Assembly (NCBI GenBank): GCA_900545835.1
Contig: URBB01000073.1
Coordinates: forward strand, 1-10,752
DNA length: 10,752 nucleotides
From: an uncultured Collinsella sp.
Lineage (GTDB): Bacteria; Actinomycetota; Coriobacteriia; Coriobacteriales; Coriobacteriaceae
Reading direction: 5' to 3'
The stretch's first letter is position 1; each line of letters begins with the position of its first letter. The notes beneath the pieces were generated by a model, which was given only the letters and a program-made list of their open reading frames with translations, made no database searches and was not told where the DNA came from. This document shows positions 5,727 through 10,752 of the stretch, piece after piece. The translations under genes were made by a program, and so were the position numbers.

Positions 5727-8177
5727 ATGCTGCAAAAAATCCAACGCTTTGGCGGGGCGATGTTCGCTCCCGCCATGCTGTTTTCTATATCAGGCCTCAT
5801 GGTCGGCGTCTCCGCTCTCGCAACGACTGCGGACATCGTCGGCGATCTCGCCGTATACGGAACCCCTTGGTACGTTTTTTGGACCATCATCCAGCGCGGC
5901 TCATGGACGGTCTTTAAACGCCTCCCGCTCCTTTTTGCCGTAGCGCTGCCTATCGGTCTTGCCCAAAAGCAACCGGCACGCTGCTGCCTCGAGGCACTCG
6001 TGGCCTATTTTGCCTATTGCTTCTTTTTGAGCGAGATCATTAAGCTGAGCGGAGACAACCTTGGACTTGAGTACCCGTCATCTTTGACCTCCGCCAGCGG
6101 TATCACCGTCATCGACGGCATCAAGACGCTCGACACCGGCATTATCGGCCCGCTGGCGGTATCGGCAACCGTCGTTGCCATCCATGACCGCTTCTACGAT
6201 GCCAAGGTTCCCGATTGGCTCGGCACCTTCTCGGGCTCCTCGCTGGTCTACCTCATCAGCTTTTTTGCCGTGTTTGCCCTTGCCGCTATCTCGGCCGCCA
6301 TCGTGCCCTCCGTATACGCAATGACCGAAACGCTGCGCCATGCACTTACGAGCGTCGGCCCCTTTGGCGTGGGCATCTTTGTGCTTTTGGAGCGAGCACT
6401 CGAGCCCATGGGGCTGCACCACCTGCTCTACATGCCGATCTACTACGACAACCTGGTCATTAACGACGGCATCTACGCCACGTGGAGCAGCTTGCTCCCC
6501 ATCCTCTCCCATAGCACGCGCCCCCTTAATGAGCTTGCGCCGTGGGCCGGTTTTACCGCCACTGGCTGGGTCAAGCTCTTTGGCCTTCCTGCCATCGCAG
6601 CCGCGTTCTACTCCACCGCAAAACCCGAGCGCCGCGCCGGCCTCAGGGTCATCCTTGTTCCCGCCATCATCGCCTCGGTGGTTTGCGGCGTTACCGAGCC
6701 ACTCGAGTTTCTCTTTATGTTCACCCACCCCGGGCTCTTTTTTCTCTACGCCGTCTTATCGTCTTGCCTTGCCACAACCATGAATCTCTTTGGCATCGTC
6801 GGCATCTTCTCAGGCGGCCTCATGGAGATGGCAGCCTTCAACTTTATTCCGCTCATGCGCACGCATGCCGGTGCCTATCTTTTGGCGCTCGGTATCGGCC
6901 TTGCCTTTAGCCTCATCTTTTTTGTTAGTTTTCGAGCACTCATCTTGGCCTATGACCTTAAGACGCCGGGCCGCGAGGATCATGTCGCCAATCGCGCGGC
7001 AATCGATCGTTTAACGGAAAGCGGCTTTGCCAAAGAGCAATCTCCCAACGACGAGGTCGATAGTCGATCCGATCAAGATCACGTCCTCGCTGAGCGGGTA
7101 ATTCAGCTTTTAGGTGGCGTTGGCAATATCGTGGGCGCAACCAACTGCGCCACGCGTCTGCGCGTCGAGGTCGCAGACCCTTCCATCGTTGCAGATAACG
7201 CATCGTTTGTCGCGGTGGGCGCCAAGGGCCTCATCATTACGGGCAAGACCGCCCAGGTGGTCATCGGCATCTCCGTTCCCCGCGTTAAAGAGCATTTTGA
7301 CCAGATTATGGGCCTCGAGCCGGGATTTGTGCCCACCACCTCGGCCTCCCCTGCCGCCAGCGCAGCCCATAAGCGCGGCGATATCTGCTTCTTCGATATC
7401 GACGGAACGCTCGCCTGGCAAGACCCCAGGCTCGCCCAAGACCTTCCCGAAGACGAGCGGGACCTCTCCCCCTATCCCAACGAGGCGGTTTCGCAGGCAA
7501 TCCGCGAGTTTGTCGCCAACGGCAACATGGCCTTTATCTGCACGGGACGTACCCTCAGCTGCATCCACCCCAAACTTCTTGAGCTGCCCTGGACCGGCAT
7601 CGTCTGTCTTGCGGGCGGTTACGCCGAGATCAACGGACACGCAATTCGCGATCTGTCGATGACGCCCGGTATGCTGCAGCGTCTTGCCCCCTACCTTGAG
7701 CAATCGGGCGAGGTCATCCGCTTTGAGGGCCTCAACGGCGTCGTGCGCATGAGTGCCGATGCCCCCGATGCTCCCGGATACGCGCGCACCCTGGGCGACG
7801 CAGTCACGCAGCTGCAACATTACAGTGTCTACAAGATCTTGATGTCTACATCGCTCGCCAACCACATCGCTCAAGATAAGGCACTTGAGCCGCTGCTGTG
7901 CTTTAACGAGCTCGAACTCGAGGTAACCGAAATCTCGCCCCGCGAATGCACGAAGCGCGGGGGCATCCAGTCTGTACTCGACGCCCTCGATCCCCACCAC
8001 GGAACCGTATACGGCATCGGCGACGCCAGCAATGACGTCTCGCTGATGAACGCCGTCGATGTCGGTATCGCCATGGGCAATGCGCCGGACTATCTCAAAA
8101 AGCGCGCCGACTACATCACCGACTCGGTCGACAAAAATGGCGTCGTCAAGGCGCTCGAGCACTTTAGGCTTATATAA
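5727..8177 (+). CDS. PTS sugar transporter EIIC-EIIB fused to a HAD-IIB phosphatase
   Basis: An 816-residue fusion. Residues 1 to about 410 are a glucose-superfamily EIIC membrane domain: the start MLQKIQRFGGAMFAP resembles alpha-glucoside/maltose PTS permeases, and the conserved GVTEPLEF is at 321-328. After a polar linker, an EIIB domain (about 453-527) carries the phosphorylatable Cys474 in NCATRL. A short Ala/Ser/Pro linker (about 531-550) leads to a full HAD-IIB (Cof-type) domain, with DIDGT (nucleophile Asp557, Asp559), Thr606 in CTGRT, Lys743, and GDASND (765-770). By family knowledge, EIICB imports and phosphorylates a sugar using an EIIA supplied in trans (none is in the window), and HAD-IIB proteins often dephosphorylate sugar phosphates. 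Whether the HAD part acts on the imported product is inference. The reading frame is open throughout. It starts with GGAAGG 6 bases upstream and is divergent from the TreR-like gene. No phospho-glucosidase gene accompanies it here. Substrate guess: an alpha-glucoside or trehalose. Confidence 0.93.
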   Translation: MLQKIQRFGGAMFAPAMLFSISGLMVGVSALATTADIVGDLAVYGTPWYVFWTIIQRGSWTVFKRLPLLFAVALPIGLAQKQPARCCLEALVAYFAYCFFLSEIIKLSGDNLGLEYPSSLTSASGITVIDGIKTLDTGIIGPLAVSATVVAIHDRFYDAKVPDWLGTFSGSSLVYLISFFAVFALAAISAAIVPSVYAMTETLRHALTSVGPFGVGIFVLLERALEPMGLHHLLYMPIYYDNLVINDGIYATWSSLLPILSHSTRPLNELAPWAGFTATGWVKLFGLPAIAAAFYSTAKPERRAGLRVILVPAIIASVVCGVTEPLEFLFMFTHPGLFFLYAVLSSCLATTMNLFGIVGIFSGGLMEMAAFNFIPLMRTHAGAYLLALGIGLAFSLIFFVSFRALILAYDLKTPGREDHVANRAAIDRLTESGFAKEQSPNDEVDSRSDQDHVLAERVIQLLGGVGNIVGATNCATRLRVEVADPSIVADNASFVAVGAKGLIITGKTAQVVIGISVPRVKEHFDQIMGLEPGFVPTTSASPAASAAHKRGDICFFDIDGTLAWQDPRLAQDLPEDERDLSPYPNEAVSQAIREFVANGNMAFICTGRTLSCIHPKLLELPWTGIVCLAGGYAEINGHAIRDLSMTPGMLQRLAPYLEQSGEVIRFEGLNGVVRMSADAPDAPGYARTLGDAVTQLQHYSVYKILMSTSLANHIAQDKALEPLLCFNELELEVTEISPRECTKRGGIQSVLDALDPHHGTVYGIGDASNDVSLMNAVDVGIAMGNAPDYLKKRADYITDSVDKNGVVKALEHFRLI

Positions 8178-8290
8178 GCAGCCGGCACGCGCACGCGTCC
8201 CGTTTCCCCAAATCGCCAAAACAGACGCGCCGGCAACTCCAATGTGGCAATATGGTATCTGCACACCGCAACGATGCAACCTAAGAAAGA

Positions 8291-9316
8291 ATGCGAGAAC
8301 CCGTGTCCAGTCCGTTTACCAGCTTTTTAGCCCAGCACTTTGACCAGATCAACGACTATCTGGCCACGTTCTTTGACGGACAGGCGACCTCTGCCGATAT
8401 CGAGCGCTACCTGTATACCCCGCTCTCGACATTTACGGCCAATGCCGGCAAGCGCCACCGCCCGCTCATCTGCATGCTCGCCGCCACCGCGGTAGGTGGC
8501 AGCTTTGAGAGCGCCCGCAGCGCGGCGGCAGCTATCGAGCACTTTCAGTCGGGAGCGCTTATCCATGACGACATCGCCGACAACGGACAGCTTCGTCGAG
8601 GTAAGCCCTGCATGCACCTTACCGAGGGCACGGGCCTTGCCATCAATTGTGGCGACCTGGCGCTCACCATGGTCACCAAGACGGTTCTCGACGACCCCAC
8701 GCTGGAGTCCGACGTGAAGCTGCGCGTGCTCCACGAGCTTACCGAGATGATCGTCCGCACCATTGAGGGTCAAGCACTCGACCTGGGTTGGGTCCGTGAC
8801 GGGCGCTTTGATATCTCGGTTGATGACTACCTGGACATGGCGACGCACAAGACCGCGTTTTACAGCGGAGCCACGCCGCTTGCCGCCGGAGCCATTATCG
8901 GCGGCGGCAGCGATGAGCAAATCGAAGCGCTGCGCGCCTTTGGCCTACACACAGGCCTTGCCTTTCAGATTCAGGACGACCTGCTCAACCTTGTCGGCAC
9001 TAAGGAAGCCGCCAACAAGGACTTCCGCACCGACATCACCGAGGGCAAGCGCACGCTTGTCGCCGTACACGCCCTCTCTGATAAGCGCCACCACGACGAG
9101 GTCGAGGCGATTCTTTCCTCGGGCACCGATGATCCCGCGCAGCTCGCACGCGCCGTGGAGATCTTCCAGGAGACCGGCTCTATCGATTACGCCCACACTT
9201 ACGCGCTCGACCTGACCGCTAAGGCCAAAGCGGCCATCGAGAACGTTGAGCTTGATCCGCACGCACGTGAGCTGTTCCTCTCCATGGCAGATTTCTTTGT
9301 GGAGCGCCTTAACTAA
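8291..9316 (+). CDS. Polyprenyl diphosphate synthase (isoprenoid chain elongation)
   Basis: Trans-isoprenyl diphosphate synthase of 341 residues that condenses isopentenyl diphosphate with allylic diphosphates in the cytoplasm, feeding quinone or other isoprenoid synthesis. Visible motifs are GKRHRP (53-58), the first Asp-rich motif DDIAD (93-97) followed by RRGKP, the Lys in THKT (187), and the second motif FQIQDD (225-230) ending DDLLN instead of the usual DDxxD. The first motif is the simple DDxxD type, unlike the bacterial FPP synthase form with two extra residues. Gly88 and Ala89, just before it, are small, which by family knowledge permits products of C20 or longer; exact chain length is not determined. 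The start is uncertain: ATG 8291 has only a weak AAGAAAGA upstream, and an in-frame GTG at 8303 is an alternative. It follows the PTS gene by 113 bases containing a GC-rich inverted repeat (8181-8234) with no T-run. Confidence 0.93.
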   Translation: MREPVSSPFTSFLAQHFDQINDYLATFFDGQATSADIERYLYTPLSTFTANAGKRHRPLICMLAATAVGGSFESARSAAAAIEHFQSGALIHDDIADNGQLRRGKPCMHLTEGTGLAINCGDLALTMVTKTVLDDPTLESDVKLRVLHELTEMIVRTIEGQALDLGWVRDGRFDISVDDYLDMATHKTAFYSGATPLAAGAIIGGGSDEQIEALRAFGLHTGLAFQIQDDLLNLVGTKEAANKDFRTDITEGKRTLVAVHALSDKRHHDEVEAILSSGTDDPAQLARAVEIFQETGSIDYAHTYALDLTAKAKAAIENVELDPHARELFLSMADFFVERLN

Positions 9317-9358
9317 CGGGGGTTATAAAACCTGTCAGCAGCGTATTTAGGCACAACT

Positions 9359-9367
9359 TGCTACACT
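9359..9367 (+). promoter_or_regulatory. Candidate promoter (extended -10) for the peptidoglycan-binding gene
   Basis: TGCTACACT fits an extended -10 (TGn followed by TACACT). No good -35 is found 16-18 bases upstream. It lies 88 bases ahead of the start codon, in the 138-base gap after the synthase gene. An inverted repeat TGCAT-GTTT-ATGCA (9374-9387) would sit at the very 5' end of the transcript. The gene's ribosome-binding site GAAAGGGG is 7 bases before its ATG. Confidence 0.4.
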
Positions 9368-9454
9368 GTTGAGTGCATGTTTATGCATCCCTTTGCGTTG
9401 TCTATCCGACAGACGCTCAAATAGTACGAATGGTACGCCGAAAGGGGTTCGTTC

Positions 9455-10360
9455 ATGGAACCTATTACAACGGGCATGCAAGGAGCAGCCGTCGAGGACG
9501 TGCAGTCTCGTCTCCTGCAGCTCGGCTACACGATTGATGCCGCCGAAGTCACCGACAAGTACTTTGGAGCCACCACTGAGCAGGCCGTCAGCACCTTCAG
9601 GCTCGACAGCGGCCTTGCTGCCGGCCATGCCGTCGATATCCCCTGCTGGAGCGCCCTTGTAGACGCTTCGTATAAGCTGGGCGACCGCACCCTCTATCTG
9701 CGCATGCCCAATTTCCATGGCGCCGATGTGCAGGCCCTGCAGCGCGCTCTCAACGTTTTGGGCTTTGCCTGTGGTGAAGACGACGGCTACTTTGGTCCGC
9801 ATACCGAGGCCGCCCTGCAGCAGTTCCAGGAAAATGTCGGCCTGTTTGCCGACGGCATGGCCTTCCAGGACACCTACGCCTACATCAACCGCCTGCACCA
9901 TGTGTGGGAGGGCAAGCCCTCGGTCACCGAAGCCGAGTCTCGCATCGGTTTTGCTCGCGCCGCCAACGTGCTCGAGCGCTTCCAGATTGCCGTTATCGGC
10001 GAGGACCCCATTGCGCGTAGCATAGCGTCGCGCATGTGGAACATCGCCACGGCGACGACCGACAACAGTGGCATGATGCTCTGTGACTCCAAGGTCCCGA
10101 CCGATGTCGACCTGGTGCTCGAAATTGCAAGCGATGAGCTGCCCGCAGATGCAGCGCCGCGCGCCACGATCGCCCTCGCCGAGTGCCATAACCTGGCCCA
10201 GCGCATCCGCACTGCCAATGTCGCCGCGCAGCAGAAGCCAGCACGCATTCGCATTGAGCTCACGGGCATGACGCGCTACAACGGCACCTTCACGGCCAGC
10301 GACGCGCAGACACTCGCCGTACGCCTGCTCGATGGCGTTTGCGATGCCCTCGCAGATTAG
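9455..10360 (+). CDS. Protein with two peptidoglycan-binding domains, possibly CwlM-like
   Basis: A 301-residue protein with two PG_binding_1 domains. The first is about 5-68 (MQGAAVEDVQSRLLQLGY, then YFGATTEQAVSTF). The second is about 83-146 (HGADVQALQRALNVLGF, then GYFGPHTEAALQQFQ). No signal peptide or membrane segment is seen, so it appears cytoplasmic. The C-terminal half (about 175-301) matches nothing I am sure of. Its segments DLVLEIASD (219-227) and RIRIELTG (264-271) resemble the core strands of Amidase_3, with Ala225 where a zinc-binding His is expected and Glu268 near the usual Glu. That layout recalls mycobacterial CwlM, a cytoplasmic protein with two such domains that regulates MurA rather than cutting the wall. 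The relation is a hypothesis. The ATG at 9455 is supported by GAAAGGGG. A tRNA gene follows, and its likely promoter overlaps the end of this gene. Confidence 0.85.
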   Translation: MEPITTGMQGAAVEDVQSRLLQLGYTIDAAEVTDKYFGATTEQAVSTFRLDSGLAAGHAVDIPCWSALVDASYKLGDRTLYLRMPNFHGADVQALQRALNVLGFACGEDDGYFGPHTEAALQQFQENVGLFADGMAFQDTYAYINRLHHVWEGKPSVTEAESRIGFARAANVLERFQIAVIGEDPIARSIASRMWNIATATTDNSGMMLCDSKVPTDVDLVLEIASDELPADAAPRATIALAECHNLAQRIRTANVAAQQKPARIRIELTGMTRYNGTFTASDAQTLAVRLLDGVCDALAD

Positions 10361-10367
10361 GTAAACT
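10339..10367 (+). promoter_or_regulatory. Candidate promoter of tRNA-Gln
   Basis: A -35-like TTGCGA (10339-10344) and a -10-like TAAACT (10362-10367) are separated by 17 bases. They overlap the 3' end of the peptidoglycan-binding gene. Transcription would start near 10374, about 25 bases before the tRNA. A small hairpin GTTGC-TTTTGG-GCAAC (10374-10389) forms the leader. Each hexamer matches consensus at four of six positions. Confidence 0.5.
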
Positions 10368-10398
10368 AAACGAGTTGCTTTTGGGCAACACCACACAT

Positions 10399-10473
10399 TG
10401 GGACGTAGTTCAACGGTAGAACTCCGGTTTTTGGTGCCGGCTGTTGGGGGTTCGAATCCCTCCGTCCCAGCCA
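10399..10473 (+). tRNA. tRNA-Gln (anticodon UUG, CCA encoded)
   Basis: A 75-base cloverleaf including CCA. The acceptor stem is TGGGACG/CGTCCCA, with discriminator G10470 and the encoded CCA at 10471-10473. The D-arm contains AGTTCAACGGTAGAAC. The anticodon stem is CCGGT/GCCGG, with the 7-base loop TTTTGGT giving anticodon UUG (reads CAA). The T-loop is TTCGAAT, closed by GGGGG/CCCTC with one G-U pair. The weak U-A first acceptor pair is typical of bacterial tRNA-Gln. It is a single gene, with a candidate promoter upstream and a terminator 10 bases after CCA. Confidence 0.97.
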
Positions 10474-10482
10474 TTAAAATTG

Positions 10483-10519
10483 AGCGCCCTGAGCCCATAA
10501 CGGCCCAGGGCGCTTTCTT
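10483..10519 (+). terminator. Rho-independent terminator after tRNA-Gln
   Basis: A perfect 9-bp stem, AGCGCCCTG (10483-10491) with CAGGGCGCT (10506-10514), has a 14-base loop and is followed by TTTCTT (10514-10519). A preceding AAAATTG gives some function in the opposite direction too. Confidence 0.88.
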
Positions 10520-10528
10520 GTGGGCAAG

Positions 10529-10545
10529 CGGAGGGATTCGAACCC
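10529..10545 (-). repeat. Inverted copy of the tRNA-Gln T-arm
   Basis: Seventeen bases (reading GGGTTCGAATCCCTCCG on the minus strand) are an exact reverse complement of 10448-10464, the T-arm and start of the 3' acceptor strand of tRNA-Gln. CCCA (10466-10469) and TGGG (10521-10524) extend the symmetry around the terminator hairpin. The minus strand from here does not fold into a complete tRNA: no matching 5' acceptor strand is found upstream. Confidence 0.8.
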
Positions 10546-10752
10546 GCAAGGGTACGGAGCTGAGGAAACGCGAAGGCGCCCCAAGCCCATTAGGACCAAG
10601 AGCGCCAAGCATCAAGAAAATATCAGCCCAGTTCCGAAAAGCGAGCCGCCATCTACAAAGTGCCGCGGGACCCCGACGGGCGGGGACACCGAATTAGGTT
10701 TATCGCGAGTTCCGCACGAACAGGAGGCCACTTAATGTGGCCTCCGTCGTGA
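10546..10752. other. Intergenic stretch without a convincing gene
   Basis: Open frames here translate to Arg/Pro/Ser-rich sequence of the kind given by tRNA-like and repeat DNA, and none has a credible ribosome-binding site. Visible structure includes a GC-rich hairpin, CCCCG-ACGGG-CGGGG, at about 10671-10685 and the terminal hairpin at 10723-10745. It may be one intergenic repeat element running from about 10520 to the window end. Confidence 0.5.
10723..10745. repeat. Perfect hairpin near the window end
   Basis: GGAGGCCAC (10723-10731) pairs perfectly with GTGGCCTCC (10737-10745) across the loop TTAAT. It is followed by GTCGTGA, with no T-run inside the window, so a terminator role cannot be confirmed. 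Confidence 0.7.

Noticed and set aside
7350..7400. Two separate genes (PTS and HAD) joined by a sequencing error
   Set aside because: The frame is continuous, an Ala/Ser/Pro linker joins the domains, and there is no ribosome-binding site or start at the HAD domain.
8181..8234. Terminator after the PTS gene (GCCGGC/GCGTC with GACGC/GCCGGC)
   Set aside because: The arms are offset by an 8-base bulge with a long loop, and no T-run follows. Transcription could read through into the synthase gene.
7110..8279. Long minus-strand open frame (389 codons) opposite the PTS/HAD gene
   Set aside because: It is antisense to conserved EIIB and HAD motifs, has no recognisable domain, and is expected in high-GC DNA.
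9347..10615. Minus-strand open frame (422 codons) across the peptidoglycan-binding gene and tRNA
   Set aside because: It runs antisense through a tRNA and a conserved domain gene. Its start yields the VRIPPLAH-type peptide typical of tRNA-like DNA.
10529..10615. Second complete tRNA on the minus strand
   Set aside because: Only the T-arm is convincing. I could not find a matching 5' acceptor strand or a D-arm.
10398..10697. Plus-strand open frame starting in tRNA-Gln
   Set aside because: It begins inside the tRNA and crosses its terminator. The peptide is a translation artefact.

Overview
The window most likely comes from a gut actinobacterium of the class Coriobacteriia, with Collinsella as the best guess. 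This rests on the high G+C, the strong GC-rich intercistronic hairpins, the mix of an MsmX-type sugar ABC operon with a glucose-family PTS, and general protein resemblance. No marker gene was searched, so the genus is an inference. Bases 4-37 are not genomic: they match the Illumina Nextera (Tn5) read-2 adapter. The left edge is therefore the end of a library fragment or contig, not a biological boundary.

Left part (106-4471, minus strand): a complete carbohydrate ABC importer operon, read right to left. The order is a Tat-type solute-binding lipoprotein, a MalF-like permease, a MalG-like permease and an MsmX/UgpC-type ATPase. The two permease genes overlap by one base (TAATG). Strong hairpins lie after the binding-protein gene and before the ATPase gene, which would suit unequal expression of the subunits. 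The ATPase carries an unusual lysine-rich insertion.

Middle (4472-8177): a GntR/HutC-family repressor of TreR type (minus strand) lies between the ABC operon and a divergently transcribed PTS gene. Four sites of the form TTGT-N4-A(C/CAA), with the HutC-type core GTnTAnAC or close to it, occur in the window's two regulator-flanking intergenic regions. Two are in front of the binding-protein gene and two are between the regulator and the PTS gene. The simplest model is one regulator controlling itself, the ABC importer and the PTS permease. The PTS protein is an unusual 816-residue fusion: an alpha-glucoside-type EIIC, an EIIB with its phosphorylatable Cys, and a complete HAD-IIB (Cof-type) phosphatase with all four motifs. 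This is the best candidate in the window for an undescribed arrangement, because transport, phosphorylation and a potential sugar-phosphate phosphatase sit in one chain.

Right part (8291-10752, plus strand): a polyprenyl diphosphate synthase, then a protein with two peptidoglycan-binding domains and no signal peptide. The C-terminal part of the latter looks like an amidase fold without zinc ligands, recalling cytoplasmic CwlM. Next comes tRNA-Gln(UUG) with an encoded CCA and a strong terminator. The last 230 bases hold no convincing gene. They contain an inverted 17-base copy of the tRNA T-arm and a perfect hairpin near the window end, and may be a tRNA-derived intergenic repeat.
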